Shown: positions 16,948 to 29,330 of the stretch, in pieces | How positions within the stretch are numbered: the first letter of the stretch is position 1 | Layout: every line of letters starts with the position of its first letter | Origin: Rhizobiales bacterium 63-22 | GTDB lineage: Bacteria; Pseudomonadota; Alphaproteobacteria; Rhizobiales; Rhizobiaceae | Direction of reading: 5' to 3' | Assembly (NCBI GenBank): GCA_001898995.1 | Contig: MKVZ01000004.1 | Coordinates: 765,601 to 829,600, forward strand | Length of the DNA stretch: 64,000 bases | Made by a program: the position numbers and the translations under genes | Notes under the pieces: generated by a model | Database searches by the model: none | The model's input: the letters and a program-made list of their open reading frames with translations, nothing else | What the model was told of the DNA's origin: nothing

Positions 16948-16976
16948 CGAAAGCCCGGTTTGAAGCCGGGCTTTCG
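16948..16976 (-). terminator. Hairpin downstream of dnaK
   Basis: Stem CGAAAGCCCGG / CCGGGCTTTCG with a short loop, 17 nt after the dnaK stop. On the minus strand there is no clean U-run after it, so it may act as a partial terminator or an mRNA 3-prime end stabiliser between dnaK and dnaJ. Confidence 0.65.
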
Positions 16977-16992
16977 TGTTCAGCGGTGGAAA

Positions 16993-18906
<1,914 letters not shown>

Positions 18907-19050
18907 ATGTCTCTCCATTCAGCAAGCCGCCGGGACCTCAAGCTGAGCGTTCCAGGGGCGGCTCCTACGAGTTTTCACGTTGCTTTCCTCGAACCATCCT
19001 CGCGGACGGTCTCCGGCTCTTCGGCCTGTCCTAAAAGCCTCGTGCCGTGG

Positions 19051-19082
19051 CGTATATAAGAAAGGCGGTTTTTCACTGCAAG
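19051..19082 (-). promoter_or_regulatory. RpoH (sigma-32) heat-shock promoter of dnaK
   Basis: Read on the minus strand: minus-35 CTTGCA (complement of 19077-19082), a 16-nt spacer, then minus-10 CTTATATACG (complement of 19051-19060). The minus-10 fits the alphaproteobacterial RpoH consensus CYTATNTNNG in every fixed position, and the minus-35 keeps the CTTG core. A start near 19044 would give a leader of about 140 nt before dnaK. Confidence 0.8.
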
Positions 19083-19133
19083 TCACGAAGCATGCCGGAA
19101 AGCAAGAATCCGTACCCGGTATTTTTCCGGGGC

Positions 19134-20120
19134 TCAGACCCGCTCCCTATGCCCGCTTTTCCCGGCGCGGTAAATGGCGTCGATGAATGCCTGATTGGCC
19201 TTCGAGCTTTCCAGCGAAAACGGGACCACGTCCTCGCCCTGCGCCGCGCGGACGAAAGCCTCCGCCTGAAGCCGGTAGTGATCGGCGTCGCCGAACGTCC
19301 ACTCCGTCGCACGGGTGTGCCCGGAGTCGAAAAGCGTGAGGCCGCCATGCCCGTAGCGGCCGGTGTTGAAGGGCGCATGGACCTCGATGAAGCCCTTGTC
19401 GCCGTGGAACACCATGCCCTGCCGCCCGGCGAGTTGCGTGGCGACGTAGAAGGTAAGGTCGAAGCCGTCGAAGCGCGCCGAGACGTTGGCGTAGCGGTCG
19501 GTGCCGAAATCCGGATCGAATTCGACCGTCGCCTGCACCGACAGCGGTTCCCTGCCCGTGACCATGCGCGTCACCACGGTCGGGTAGACGCCGATATCGG
19601 GCAGCGCGCCGCCGCCGAGTTCCGGCTGGTTGCGCATATTGGCGGGGTCGGTGTTGAAATAGCTGAAGGCGCCCTGCACATGACGCAGCGCCCCGACGGC
19701 CCCATCCGTGATCAGTTCGCGCAATTTGATCCATTGCGGATGATAGGTGACCATGAAGGCTTCTGAAATGACCACCTTATGGCGGTCGCGTGCGGCGATC
19801 AGCCGATCGATATCGTCGGCCTTAAGCGCGATGGGCTTTTCGCACAGCACATGCTTGCCGGCCTCCGCCGCCTTCAGCGTCCATTCGACATGCTGCGACG
19901 TGGGCAGCGGAATATAGACGCCGTCGACCTGATCGCTCGCCAGCAATTCGTCATAGGAACCAAAAGAGAGCGGTGCGCCGAAGCGATCCGCCACGGCGCG
20001 CGCCTTCGCCGCATCGCGGCTGGCGATAGCCTGCACGACGCCGTTTTCGGACGCGCACAGCGCGGGAATGACCTGCGTGACACCGATCTTTGCGGTGGAC
20101 AGAATACCCCAACGAAACAT
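19134..20120 (-). CDS. Gfo/Idh/MocA-family oxidoreductase
   Basis: A 328-residue NAD(P)-dependent dehydrogenase. The N-terminal Rossmann domain has WGILSTAKIG as its glycine-poor nucleotide loop. HVLCEKPIAL is the EKP motif with the catalytic Lys. The C-terminal domain carries GGALPDIGVYP, the family substrate-binding helix. Family members oxidise sugars, inositols or diols, or reduce their keto forms; the closest picture is a dehydrogenase of the trans-dihydrodiol/xylose type. Substrate is unknown. AAGGAAACGGC precedes ATG. No sugar transporter is next to it, so context gives no clue. Confidence 0.87.
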   Translation of the reverse strand: MFRWGILSTAKIGVTQVIPALCASENGVVQAIASRDAAKARAVADRFGAPLSFGSYDELLASDQVDGVYIPLPTSQHVEWTLKAAEAGKHVLCEKPIALKADDIDRLIAARDRHKVVISEAFMVTYHPQWIKLRELITDGAVGALRHVQGAFSYFNTDPANMRNQPELGGGALPDIGVYPTVVTRMVTGREPLSVQATVEFDPDFGTDRYANVSARFDGFDLTFYVATQLAGRQGMVFHGDKGFIEVHAPFNTGRYGHGGLTLFDSGHTRATEWTFGDADHYRLQAEAFVRAAQGEDVVPFSLESSKANQAFIDAIYRAGKSGHRERV

Positions 20121-20193
20121 GCCGTTTCCTTCACCGTTCGTTTTGCCCGTATCGATGGCACGATTGCCGGCGGGACGAAAGGAAAAATTCGCC

Positions 20194-21084
20194 TCAGGCC
20201 GGCTGGCGGAAGAAATCGATGAAGGCGCGCAGCGCCGGCCGCATCTGGCGGCGGCTCGGATAATAGAGATGCAGCCCGGGGAAGGGCGGGCACCAGTCCT
20301 CCAGCACGCGCACGAGCCGCCCCGCGGCCAGATGGTCGCGCACGAAATCCTCCATCAGCCAGGCGAACCCCGCCCCGTCGAGCGCCGCCTCCAGCAGCAC
20401 ACGATCGTCGTTGACGATCAGCGGCCCGTCCACGCCCACCTCCAGCGCCTGCCCGTCCTTCTCGAACTCCCAGCGGTAGATGCGCCCGCCCGGAAAGCGC
20501 TGGCGCAGACAGCGATGGCGCGAAAGGTCGCGCGGGTGGAGCGGCGCGGCATGGGTTTCGAGATAGGCGGGCGAGGCGACGACGGCCCCGCGCAATTCGC
20601 CGCCGAGCCGCGCCACGATCATGTCGGCCTCCAGATTCTCGCCCAAGCGGATGCCGGCGTCAAAACCGGCGGCGACGATATCGGTGAAGGCGTTGTCGAT
20701 GCGCAAATCCAGCGTAACATCGGGATAGGTGCGGGCGAATGCGCCGAGGCGTTTCGCAAGCACCAGATGCACGGCGGTAAGCGGGGCGGAAATGCGCAAG
20801 GTTCCTGCCGGGCGATCCTTCGCCTCGACTGCTGCGCCCAGCGCCTGATCGATCTCCTCCAGCGCCGGCGCGAGGCGTTCGAGCAGCCGGCGGCCCGCCT
20901 CGGTGGGCGCGACGGAGCGCGTGGTGCGGGCGAGAAGCCGCACGCCGAGGCTTTCCTCCAGCGCCGCCACCGCATGGCTGACGGCGGAAGGCGCGATGGC
21001 CAGTTCTTTCGCGGCGGCGCGAAAGCTTCCATGCGCGGCGACGGCGGCGAGAACGGCGAGTTGGGACAATTGGCTGCGATTCAT
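20194..21084 (-). CDS. LysR-family transcriptional regulator
   Basis: A 296-residue regulator. The winged helix-turn-helix (about 1-60) reads LAVLAAVAAHGSFRAAAKELAIAP with the typical recognition helix after it. The inducer-binding domain (about 90-290) follows. It diverges from an aldo-keto reductase gene 203 bp away, the classic arrangement in which the regulator controls itself and its neighbour. There is no clear ribosome site, because a T-N11-A palindrome directly abuts the ATG. The ligand is unknown. Confidence 0.9.
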   Translation of the reverse strand: MNRSQLSQLAVLAAVAAHGSFRAAAKELAIAPSAVSHAVAALEESLGVRLLARTTRSVAPTEAGRRLLERLAPALEEIDQALGAAVEAKDRPAGTLRISAPLTAVHLVLAKRLGAFARTYPDVTLDLRIDNAFTDIVAAGFDAGIRLGENLEADMIVARLGGELRGAVVASPAYLETHAAPLHPRDLSRHRCLRQRFPGGRIYRWEFEKDGQALEVGVDGPLIVNDDRVLLEAALDGAGFAWLMEDFVRDHLAAGRLVRVLEDWCPPFPGLHLYYPSRRQMRPALRAFIDFFRQPA

Positions 21085-21103
21085 TGTTACAATTTATAGA
21101 ACA
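21085..21103. promoter_or_regulatory. Candidate LysR operator (T-N11-A palindrome)
   Basis: TGTT-N11-AACA immediately upstream of the lysR start codon, with an AT-rich centre. This fits the LysR-type binding motif and its position would allow autoregulation and control of the divergent reductase. Confidence 0.5.
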
Positions 21104-21157
21104 GCATATGAAAATAAATCCGTATTATCGAACGGCGCGCAGGAATCTATTGTCCGT

Positions 21158-21263
21158 CTAAAGCGCATCGCGATCTTTCAGATTCGCTTCCGCGCTTTGG
21201 CTCTTTGTTTTTGCGCATGTCGTTACCGCAAAACCGCTGCACAGTTTTGCGCGACATGCTCCG
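21158..21263. repeat. Long dispersed repeat between lysR and the reductase gene
   Basis: A roughly 105-bp block starting TAAAGCGCATCGCGATCTTT and ending GCGACATGCTCC. It has the internal palindrome GCGCATGTCG ... GCGACATGC flanking CGCAAAACCGCTGCACA. It resembles intergenic repeats common in rhizobial genomes and shares the AAAACCGCT-GCAC core with the shorter family here. It lies within the leader of the aldo-keto reductase gene. Confidence 0.7.
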
Positions 21264-21287
21264 GTCCAATCACGAAAGGAAATCGAT

Positions 21288-22271
<984 letters not shown>

Positions 22272-22277
22272 AATCGA

Positions 22278-22304
22278 AGGGGAGCCATTTCAGCTCCCCT
22301 TTTT
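22278..22304. terminator. Terminator between the aldo-keto reductase and MFS genes
   Basis: Stem AGGGGAGC / GCTCCCCT with a CATTTCA-type loop followed by TTTT on the plus strand. It separates two convergent genes. Confidence 0.75.
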
Positions 22305-22307
22305 CGT

Positions 22308-23519
22308 TCAGAACCGGCGCATGGCGCGCGGCGCGAGCGTCAGCAGAGCGCCGACGCTCATGGCGAAGCCGACCCAGAGCGGCGCATGCAGGCCGTAGCC
22401 GGCGTCGAGCGCCGCCCCGCCCAGCCAGGGGCCGGCGGCGAGGCCGATATTGACCACCGAGGCGTGCATGGCGTTGACCAGCGCGCCGGGATGGGCGAGG
22501 CGCATGACGCGGGCGACCAGCGCCGGGTTGAGCGCGATGCCGGTGAGGCCGATCATGACGATGGCGAGCACCGAGGCCGGCCGCCATTCGCCGAAGAGCG
22601 CGAAGACCGCCATGGCGGCGATCATTACGACGATGCCGGCGAAAATGGTCGCGATGGCGTGGCGGTCGGCGAAGCGGCCGATCACGTAATTGCCGGCGAT
22701 ATTGCCCGCGCCGTAGACGGCGAGCAATAGCGGCACCTGCGACGGCGCAAAGCCGGAAAGCCCTGTGACGATGGGATAGAAATAGCCGTACATTGCGAAG
22801 GCCGAGCCGATCACCAGCGCGCTGGTGGCGTAGGCGGCCCAGAGTTTTGGCTTGCGCATTTCATTGAGTTCCGTGCGCAGGTCGGCCTGCGGCGCGTCGG
22901 GCGACTGCTCGATCCTGAGCGCGATGACGAGCGCGCAGAACAGGACCAGCACCACGATGGCCCAGAAACTGGCGCGCCAGCCGAAGGCGTTGTCGACGGC
23001 GGTGGCGACCGGAACGCCGATCACCGTACACATCATCAGCCCGCCGAAGACCAGCGACGCGGCGCGGCCGCGCAGGTCCGGCGCGACCAGTTGCGCGGAA
23101 ATGGCCAGCATCAGGCCGAACGCGCCCGCCGCCGCCATGCCGGTGAGAAGACGCGCGGCCAGAAGCACATGGAAATTGCTGGTGGAAGCGGCCACGGCCT
23201 GCGCCGCCGCGTAGAAGACCAGCAGGATCAGAAGGCCGCGCTTGTTGTCCACCGTCAGCGCCAGAAAGGCCAGCGTCACCAGCGGCCCGCCGGCCATCAT
23301 GCCGAGCGCATAGAGCGAAATCAGATCGCCGATATCGGAAATGGAGCGCCCGAAGGCCTGTTGCAGCGACGGCAGCATGCCGGAAATCATCAGTTCGGAG
23401 GTAGTGAGCGCGAAGATGCCGAGGCTCAGGCAATAGACCACCAGCGGGATGGCGCGCGGCTTTTTTTCGGACGCAGAAACCCCTTCCGCCGCGAGGGCGG
23501 AATCGCACAAATCGTTCAT
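22308..23519 (-). CDS. MFS transporter, DHA1/AraJ type
   Basis: A 403-residue major facilitator with twelve predicted membrane helices and a short hydrophilic N-terminus. The loop between helices 2 and 3 (SLYALGMMAGGPLVTLAF, then DNKRGLL) has the usual motif-A position. The family includes efflux pumps for sugars, chloramphenicol and other drugs. AGGATTCGTCTC precedes ATG. It diverges from a TetR gene with a palindrome between them, so I expect it to be repressed by that regulator and induced by a substrate. Confidence 0.9.
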   Translation of the reverse strand: MNDLCDSALAAEGVSASEKKPRAIPLVVYCLSLGIFALTTSELMISGMLPSLQQAFGRSISDIGDLISLYALGMMAGGPLVTLAFLALTVDNKRGLLILLVFYAAAQAVAASTSNFHVLLAARLLTGMAAAGAFGLMLAISAQLVAPDLRGRAASLVFGGLMMCTVIGVPVATAVDNAFGWRASFWAIVVLVLFCALVIALRIEQSPDAPQADLRTELNEMRKPKLWAAYATSALVIGSAFAMYGYFYPIVTGLSGFAPSQVPLLLAVYGAGNIAGNYVIGRFADRHAIATIFAGIVVMIAAMAVFALFGEWRPASVLAIVMIGLTGIALNPALVARVMRLAHPGALVNAMHASVVNIGLAAGPWLGGAALDAGYGLHAPLWVGFAMSVGALLTLAPRAMRRF

Positions 23520-23535
23520 GAGACGAATCCTGATT

Positions 23536-23555
23536 TATATAGTCGATACTATATA
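23536..23555. promoter_or_regulatory. Candidate TetR operator
   Basis: Perfect 8-bp inverted repeat TATATAGT-CGAT-ACTATATA, 16 nt before the MFS start and about 68 nt before tetR. The position over the MFS promoter/leader and the symmetry fit a TetR-family operator. Confidence 0.6.
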
Positions 23556-23622
23556 ATACATACCGGCTTGTTCCGGGACGTCAAGCGAATTATATAAAGG
23601 CAGCTATAGAAAGGGAACGAAG

Positions 23623-24231
23623 ATGGCGCAACGCGGACGCCCGCGCAGTTTCGACCGCGAGGCTGCGCTGGACAAGGTGATGAAGGTCTTCTGGGCCAAG
23701 GGCTATGAATGCGCCCAGATCAACGACTTCACCGCCGCCATCGGCGTGACGCCGCCGAGCTTCTACGCCGCCTTCGGCAATAAGGAGCAGGCGTTTCGCG
23801 AGGCTGCGGATTATTATCGCCGCACCGTGGGCGCGCCAGCCTATGAGGCGCTGGAGCGGACCGAGCCGGTGCAGGACGCGGTGCGGCGCTGGCTGGAACT
23901 GAGCGCCGACAGCGCCTTCGCCTGCCCGTCGGGCGGCTGCATGATTTCGGTCAGCTCCATCCAGTGCAAGCCGGAGAACGCCGGCGTGAAAGCCTTCCTG
24001 ACCGAAGTTCGCCATGCCAGCCGCGAAAGCCTGCACCAGCGGCTGCTGCGCGGCCAGCGCGACGGCGATCTGCCGCCCGACGCCGACATCGCGCAGATGA
24101 CCGAGTTCTATTTCGCGCTCCAGCAGAGCCTGTCCTACGAGGCGCGCGACGGCGGCACACGCGCGGCGGCGCAGAAAATCATCGACATGGCGATGCGCGC
24201 CATGCCGGCGCGGGAAAGCGAACCGGCCTGA
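23623..24231 (+). CDS. TetR-family transcriptional regulator
   Basis: A 202-residue regulator. The N-terminal helix-turn-helix (about 8-55) reads FDREAALDKVMKVFWAKGYE, with SFYAAFGNKEQAF as the end of the DNA-binding domain. The C-terminal ligand domain (about 75-195) contains CPSGGCMISVSSIQC, a Cys-rich stretch typical of the AcuR/YcdC-like subgroup. AGGGAACGAAG precedes ATG. It is divergent from the MFS gene it probably controls. Confidence 0.92.
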   Translation: MAQRGRPRSFDREAALDKVMKVFWAKGYECAQINDFTAAIGVTPPSFYAAFGNKEQAFREAADYYRRTVGAPAYEALERTEPVQDAVRRWLELSADSAFACPSGGCMISVSSIQCKPENAGVKAFLTEVRHASRESLHQRLLRGQRDGDLPPDADIAQMTEFYFALQQSLSYEARDGGTRAAAQKIIDMAMRAMPARESEPA

Positions 24232-24248
24232 AATTTTGCCCTGAAACG

Positions 24249-24275
24249 AAAAGCCCGCGCTCCGCGCGGGCTTTT
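24249..24275. terminator. Terminator between tetR and pheT
   Basis: Stem AAAAGCCCGCGC-TCC-GCGCGGGCTTTT followed by further T residues; symmetric A and T tracts make it usable in both directions. Confidence 0.85.
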
Positions 24276-24295
24276 TTGTTCAGGTAAAGGCGGTT

Positions 24296-24340
24296 AGAGC
24301 GGTTCCTGTTTAATCACAATCGTTCGCTGGAAATGCTTTA
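24296..24340. repeat. Dispersed repeat at the end of pheT
   Basis: AGAGCGGTTCCTGTTTAATC at the left and CGCTGGAAATGCTTTA at the right, joining the ends of two repeat types seen elsewhere (16829 and 13189). The right end supplies the pheT stop codon. Confidence 0.72.
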
Positions 24341-26752
24341 GCCGCGCAACACGCCGCCGGTCTGCTTGGCGACGCTGGCGACGATCTGCTTCGACAGGGC
24401 GTCCAGATCCTCGTCGGTCAGGGTGCGGTCCTGCGGTTGCAGCAGCACCTCCACCGCGATCGACTTCTTGCCTTCGCCGAGCGAGCCGCCGGTGAAGACG
24501 TCGAACACCTGCACGCCGGCGATCAGCTTCTTGTCGGCCGACGACACGGCGCGCACCAGATTGCCCGCTTCCACGCCCGCATCGACCACGAAGGCGTAGT
24601 CGCGCTTGAGGCTCTGGAACTGCGACAGCGACAGAGCCGGCTTGGTGCGGGTGGCTTTCGCCTTCGGCTCCGGGATCGCGTCGATGAAGACCTCGAAACC
24701 GCAGAGCGCGCCGGACAGGTCGAGCGCCTCCAGCGTGTCCGGGTGGAACTCGCCGAAGTAACCCAGCACCACCTTGGGGCCGAGCTTCAGCGTACCGGAA
24801 CGGCCCGGATGGAACCAAGCCGGACCGCCGGCCTCGATCTGCACGCGGTCCACCGGCGCGCCGGCAGCTTCGAGCGCGGCCAGCGCATCGGCCTTGGCGT
24901 CGAACACGCCGACCGGCGCGGCGTTGCCGGACCAGAAGCGGCCAGCACCGTCCACGCGCGCCGTGCCGCGGCGCACGCCCGCCGCCACGCGGCGCTGCTT
25001 CTCCGGCGTATCGCCTTCATAGACGCCCGACACCTCGAACAGGGCCAGATCGCCGAAGCCGCGATCCGCATTGCGCTGGGCCGCGGCCAGCAGGCCAGGC
25101 AGCAGCGAGGGGCGCATATCCGACATGTCGGCGGCGATGGGATTGGCGAGCTTCAGTTCCGGCTTGCCGCCCCCGAAAGCCTTCGCCGCCGCTTCCGGAA
25201 TGAAGGAATAGGTCACGGCCTCCATCATGCCGCGCGAGGCGAGCATGCGGCGGGCGTGGCGGGTGCGGATTTGCAGCGTGGTCAGGATGCGTCCGTTGAC
25301 CGCGCCGTGGCTCGGCAGCGGCTGCGGCGCGATCCGGTTGACGCCGTGGATGCGCATGACTTCCTCGACCAGATCGGCCTTGCCTTCCACATCGCCGCGC
25401 CAGCTCGGCACGGTCGCGTGAATCGTCTTTCCGTCGCCTTCGACGCCGAAGCCGAGGCGCTGGAGGATGGAGAACGCATCCTCATAGGAGACGTCGATAC
25501 CGGTGAGGCGCTTGACCTCCGACACCGGAAAATCGATCACGCGCGGCGCGGCGGGCGTGTAGCCCACCACGTCGAGCGCGGTCGGCGTGCCGCCGCACAG
25601 CTCCAGCACCAGCCGGGTGGCGATTTCCGCGCCGGGGATCATCATTTCCGGGTCCACGCCGCGCTCGAAGCGATAGCGCGCATCGGTGACGATGCCAAGC
25701 TCCCGGCCCGTACGGGCGATGGCGCGCGGGTCCCACAGGGCCGATTCGATCAGCACGTCGGTCGTGTTCTCGTCGCAGCCCGAATGCTCGCCGCCCATGA
25801 CGCCGGCGATGGATTCGGGGCCTTCGGCGTCGGCGATGACATACATGCCGGGCTTGAATTTATACTCGCGCTGGTCGAGGCCGAGAATGGTCTCGCCCTC
25901 CTTCGCCGCGCGCACGGTCAGATCGCCCTTGACCTTGGCGGCGTCGAAGACGTGCAGCGGACGGCCGAGATCGAAGGTGACGTAATTGGTCACGTCCACC
26001 AGCGCGTTGATCGGACGCAGGCCGATGGCCTTGAGCCGCTGCTGCATCCATTTCGGGCTGGGGCCGTTCTTGACGCCCCTGACCATGCGTAGCGCGAAGC
26101 CGAGGCAGAACGGGTTTTCCGCATCCTGATCGAGCACGACCTTGACCGGCGTCTCGCCCTCGCCCTTTACGGGTGCGGCGGCCAGTTCCTTCAGCGCGCC
26201 GAGACCAGCAGCGGCGAGATCGCGCGCGATGCCGCGCACGCCGGCGCAGTCGGCGCGGTTCGGCGTCAGGCCGATTTCGATCACCGGATCGTCGAGACCC
26301 ATCAGGGCGGCGAAGCTCGCGCCGACCGGCGTGTCGGCGGGCAGATCGATGATGCCGTCATGTTCGTCGGAAAGCTCCAGCTCGCGCTCCGAGCACATCA
26401 TGCCGAAGCTTTCGACGCCGCGGATCTTGCCGACCGACAAGGTCACGTCAAGGCCCGGAACATAATCGCCCGGACGGCCGAGGACGCCGACGAGGCCGGC
26501 GCGGGCGTTGGGCGCGCCGCAGACGACCTGCACCGGCTTGCCCTCGCCCGTATCGACGGTGAGAACGCGCAGCTTGTCGGCGTCGGGATGCTGCACGGCG
26601 GTCAGAACCTTGGCGATCCTGAAGGCCTTGAAGGCGGCGCGGTCGTCGACCGATTCCACTTCCAGACCGATATCGGTCAGCTTCTCGACGATCTGATCCA
26701 GCGTGGCCTCGGTTTCGAGATGATCCTTGAGCCAGGAAAGCGTGAATTTCAT
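24338..26752 (-). CDS. pheT: Phenylalanyl-tRNA synthetase beta subunit
   Basis: An 804-residue subunit of the bacterial alpha2-beta2 enzyme that charges tRNA-Phe. Domains in order are an N-terminal region starting [15 protein letters not shown], a tRNA-binding EMAP-like domain (about 40-150, [12 protein letters not shown]), B3/B4 editing domain (about 210-385), B5 (about 400-475), and a C-terminal anticodon-binding FDX-ACB domain (about 710-802). It starts 19 nt after pheS. The TAA stop falls in the terminal motif of a dispersed repeat. Confidence 0.97.
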   Translation of the reverse strand: MKFTLSWLKDHLETEATLDQIVEKLTDIGLEVESVDDRAAFKAFRIAKVLTAVQHPDADKLRVLTVDTGEGKPVQVVCGAPNARAGLVGVLGRPGDYVPGLDVTLSVGKIRGVESFGMMCSERELELSDEHDGIIDLPADTPVGASFAALMGLDDPVIEIGLTPNRADCAGVRGIARDLAAAGLGALKELAAAPVKGEGETPVKVVLDQDAENPFCLGFALRMVRGVKNGPSPKWMQQRLKAIGLRPINALVDVTNYVTFDLGRPLHVFDAAKVKGDLTVRAAKEGETILGLDQREYKFKPGMYVIADAEGPESIAGVMGGEHSGCDENTTDVLIESALWDPRAIARTGRELGIVTDARYRFERGVDPEMMIPGAEIATRLVLELCGGTPTALDVVGYTPAAPRVIDFPVSEVKRLTGIDVSYEDAFSILQRLGFGVEGDGKTIHATVPSWRGDVEGKADLVEEVMRIHGVNRIAPQPLPSHGAVNGRILTTLQIRTRHARRMLASRGMMEAVTYSFIPEAAAKAFGGGKPELKLANPIAADMSDMRPSLLPGLLAAAQRNADRGFGDLALFEVSGVYEGDTPEKQRRVAAGVRRGTARVDGAGRFWSGNAAPVGVFDAKADALAALEAAGAPVDRVQIEAGGPAWFHPGRSGTLKLGPKVVLGYFGEFHPDTLEALDLSGALCGFEVFIDAIPEPKAKATRTKPALSLSQFQSLKRDYAFVVDAGVEAGNLVRAVSSADKKLIAGVQVFDVFTGGSLGEGKKSIAVEVLLQPQDRTLTDEDLDALSKQIVASVAKQTGGVLRG

Positions 26753-26771
26753 CTGTGTCGTCCTTCCTGTC

Positions 26772-27881
26772 TTACGCGCTCAGGCCGCCGAACAGCGTCG
26801 GGATATCGAGCGGGCGGAAACCGTAATGATCGAGCCAGCGCACATCGGCGTCGAAGAAGGCGCGCAGGTCCGGCATGCCATATTTCAGCATGGCGATGCG
26901 GTCGATGCCCATGCCCCAGGCGAAACCCTGATAGACTTCCGGGTCATAGCCCGACATGCGCAAAACGTTCGGATGCACCATGCCGCAGCCCAGAATCTCC
27001 AGCCAGTCGCTGCCTTCGCCGAATTTCACATGCGGGCCGGAACGGTCGCACTGGATGTCCACTTCCAGCGACGGCTCGGTGAAGGGGAAGAAGGACGGAC
27101 GCATGCGCATCGTCACCGACGGCACCTCGAAGAAGGTCTTGCAGAACTCCTCCAGCACCCATTTCATGTTGGCGACATTGGCAGCCTTGTCCACGACCAG
27201 CCCTTCTACCTGATGGAACATCGGCGAATGGGTGGCGTCGGAGTCCATGCGGTAGGTCTTGCCGGGAATGACGATGCGGATCGGCTCGTCGCGGCCTTCC
27301 TTGTCACGGATCGCGGCGAACTTCTCCATCGTGCGCACCTGCACCGGCGAGGTGTGCGTGCGCAGCAACTTGCGCTCGCCCTTCTCGTCCGGATTGAAGA
27401 AGAAGGTGTCGTGCATCTCGCGCGCCGGATGGCCTTCGGGGAAATTCAGCGCGGTGAAATTGTAGTAGTCCGTCTCGATATCGGGCCCCTCGGCGATGGA
27501 GAAGCCCATATCGGCGAAGATGGCGGTGATCTCGTCGACGACCTGCGAAATCGGATGGATGCGCCCGCGCGAGGCGGCGCTTTCGCGCACCGGCAGCGTG
27601 ACGTCCACCTTTTCGCGCTCCAGCCGGGCGGCGACCGCCGCCTTGCGCAACGCCGTCTTGCGCTCGGCCAGCGCCTCGGTGATGCGGTTCTTCAGCCCAT
27701 TGATCGCCGGCCCCAGCGCCTGACGCTCTTCCGGCGACATGGAGCCGAGCGTCTTCAGCTTTTCCGAAACCGCGCCCTTCTTGCCGAGCGCCGCGACGCG
27801 CACCGCCTCGATGGCCTGCTCGTCGGCCGCATTGGCGATATCCGCCAGAATAGTCCGTTCCAGTTGTTCCAGATCGCTCAT
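26772..27881 (-). CDS. pheS: Phenylalanyl-tRNA synthetase alpha subunit
   Basis: A 369-residue catalytic subunit. The N-terminal coiled coil (about 1-90) precedes the class II core with motif 2 around [12 protein letters not shown], motif 3 [14 protein letters not shown], and the Phe-pocket [21 protein letters not shown]. The ATG at 27881 ([10 protein letters not shown]) is the family start and has GGGGAAT before it; the same frame is open to 28238 but reads through leader repeats. Two tandem hairpin units sit in its leader and may control it. It is co-directional with pheT 19 nt downstream. Confidence 0.97.
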   Translation of the reverse strand: MSDLEQLERTILADIANAADEQAIEAVRVAALGKKGAVSEKLKTLGSMSPEERQALGPAINGLKNRITEALAERKTALRKAAVAARLEREKVDVTLPVRESAASRGRIHPISQVVDEITAIFADMGFSIAEGPDIETDYYNFTALNFPEGHPAREMHDTFFFNPDEKGERKLLRTHTSPVQVRTMEKFAAIRDKEGRDEPIRIVIPGKTYRMDSDATHSPMFHQVEGLVVDKAANVANMKWVLEEFCKTFFEVPSVTMRMRPSFFPFTEPSLEVDIQCDRSGPHVKFGEGSDWLEILGCGMVHPNVLRMSGYDPEVYQGFAWGMGIDRIAMLKYGMPDLRAFFDADVRWLDHYGFRPLDIPTLFGGLSA

Positions 27882-27892
27882 CTCTACATTCC

Positions 27893-27970
27893 CCGTCGCG
27901 CCTGTCGGCACTCCACGCCTCTTGTTTGTATCCCTGTCGCGCTTATAGCGCTCCACGCCTCTTGTCTGTT
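27893..27970 (-). repeat. Two tandem hairpin units in the pheS leader
   Basis: Read on the minus strand, each unit is ACAAGAGGCGTGGA, a 13-14 nt hairpin, then GACRGGG. The hairpins are GCGCT-ATA-AGCGC and GTGCC-GACA-GGCGC. A third unit of the same layout with hairpin GTACCCCTGGGTAC is in the rpmI leader. The last GGGG of the promoter-distal unit coincides with the ribosome site of pheS. Confidence 0.7.
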
Positions 27971-27978
27971 TGCCGCTC

Positions 27979-28815
27979 TCAATGGCCCGATCGGGTCCGA
28001 ACATCAAGGTTGGCATCGAAAAATTCCATCGCCTGTAAAAGCCGTTTGCCATCGCCGCCCAGATGAATGCGGCGGAATAGCCGAAGCGGCGCGATGGTGA
28101 ACCGGAAAAATCCGACGATCTTCCGCAGTTCCGGAACCACCGCCGCAGGCGCGAGTGCGCGATACGCGTCGAACGCCTGTTGAGGCGTTTCCGGCAGCCG
28201 CGCCTGCGCGGTGATCTGGAAGAACAGAAGCCACACATCGCGCGCCTGCGCGGCGGCGAGCGACATCACCGTTTCCGGCTCCTCCTCGAAATCGAGAAAG
28301 CCCGGCACGCCGTCCTTCTCGAAGAAATCGCGCGGATGCGGACGACCGTGGCAAAGGCCGGCGGCATGCGCCTTGCCCAACGCGACCGCGCATTGCACGA
28401 GAAGCGCGTCGTGGGCGGCCGGATCGCTCTTGCGTGAGCCGTCGAGCCGATCCTGCATGATCGGCGCCACATCGCTCAGAATGATCGCCGAACCGTCGCG
28501 GCCGACGATGCGCGGCACCTCGAAACCGGCGGCGCGAAAGGCCGCCATCTTGCGCATCTCGCGGTCGGCCATGCCGGCTGCATCCGTTTCCTTCGCCGAG
28601 CGCAGGAACGGCAGCAGCAAAAGCGGCGAGATCAGGCTGTGCAGACGCTTCGGAAACGGACGGCGCTCCGCGTCGTAGCGCTTGATCCAGACGCGATCGC
28701 CCGCCAGCGTTGCGCTGGAAATCCGTCTGCCCCGGCTCTGCGCGAACAAAGCCGGCAGAGCGCGGTGCTCGTCCGCGTCCGGTTCCATGCCGATTTCGCC
28801 CGATTCGTCCTTCAT
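27979..28815 (-). CDS. Protein-kinase-fold protein of unknown substrate
   Basis: A 278-residue protein that looks like an APH/Kdo-kinase-type kinase. VWIKRYD near residue 48 supplies the ATP-binding Lys. [11 protein letters not shown] resembles the catalytic HxDxxxxN loop in altered form, and GFLDFEEEP stands where the DFG-like metal Asp lies. The last third is helical and rich in aromatic residues. The start at 28815 overlaps nothing and follows the rplT terminator; an internal ATG at 28788 is possible. Its place between rplT and pheS is not explained. Candidate roles are phosphorylation of a lipid A/core sugar or of a small molecule. Confidence 0.6.
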   Translation of the reverse strand: MKDESGEIGMEPDADEHRALPALFAQSRGRRISSATLAGDRVWIKRYDAERRPFPKRLHSLISPLLLLPFLRSAKETDAAGMADREMRKMAAFRAAGFEVPRIVGRDGSAIILSDVAPIMQDRLDGSRKSDPAAHDALLVQCAVALGKAHAAGLCHGRPHPRDFFEKDGVPGFLDFEEEPETVMSLAAAQARDVWLLFFQITAQARLPETPQQAFDAYRALAPAAVVPELRKIVGFFRFTIAPLRLFRRIHLGGDGKRLLQAMEFFDANLDVRTRSGH

Positions 28816-28832
28816 GTACGGTCCCGGAAAGG

Positions 28833-28864
28833 AAAAACCCGCGCCAGCCGAGCCAGCGCGGGTT
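28833..28864 (-). terminator. Intrinsic terminator after rplT
   Basis: Minus-strand stem AACCCGCGC / GCGCGGGTT with the short inner loop TGGCTCGGCTG, followed by TTTTTCC. It separates the rpmI-rplT mRNA from the kinase-like gene whose start is 17 nt further on. Confidence 0.8.
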
Positions 28865-28900
28865 CCCCAATTGACAAAGTGCTTCGGGAAGGCTGCTGGC

Positions 28901-29305
28901 TTAGCGAACAGCGCCTTCAAAAGCGTTCGGCGTCGCGGTGTTCTTGAGATACTCAAGAGCCTTCTTCGCCGAGGCGACCAGCGCACCGAATGCTTCCGGC
29001 TCGTGGATCGCGATGTCGGACAGAACCTTGCGGTCGACCTCGATGCCGGCCTTGGCCAGACCGTCGATGAAACGGCCATAGGTCAGGCCCTGCTCGCGGA
29101 CGGCGGCGTTGATGCGCTGGATCCACAGGGCGCGGAACGAACGCTTGCGGTTCTTGCGGTCGCGATAGGCGTACTGCTTGGAACGATCGACCGCAGCCTT
29201 GGCGGTGCGGATGGTGTTCTTGCGGCGGCCACGGAAGCCGGCAGCCTGATCCAGAACCTTCTTGTGCTTGGCGTGGGCGGTAACGCCCCGTTTTACGCGT
29301 GCCAT
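28901..29305 (-). CDS. rplT: 50S ribosomal protein L20
   Basis: A 134-residue basic protein. The N-terminal extension ([18 protein letters not shown]) and the globular part with [23 protein letters not shown] are L20 signatures. It binds 23S rRNA early in 50S assembly and in other bacteria also represses its own operon through an mRNA site. AAGGAG lies before ATG. It follows rpmI by 25 nt. Confidence 0.98.
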   Translation of the reverse strand: MARVKRGVTAHAKHKKVLDQAAGFRGRRKNTIRTAKAAVDRSKQYAYRDRKNRKRSFRALWIQRINAAVREQGLTYGRFIDGLAKAGIEVDRKVLSDIAIHEPEAFGALVASAKKALEYLKNTATPNAFEGAVR

Positions 29306-29330
29306 GTTATGATCTCCTTCTCAGACTGTC

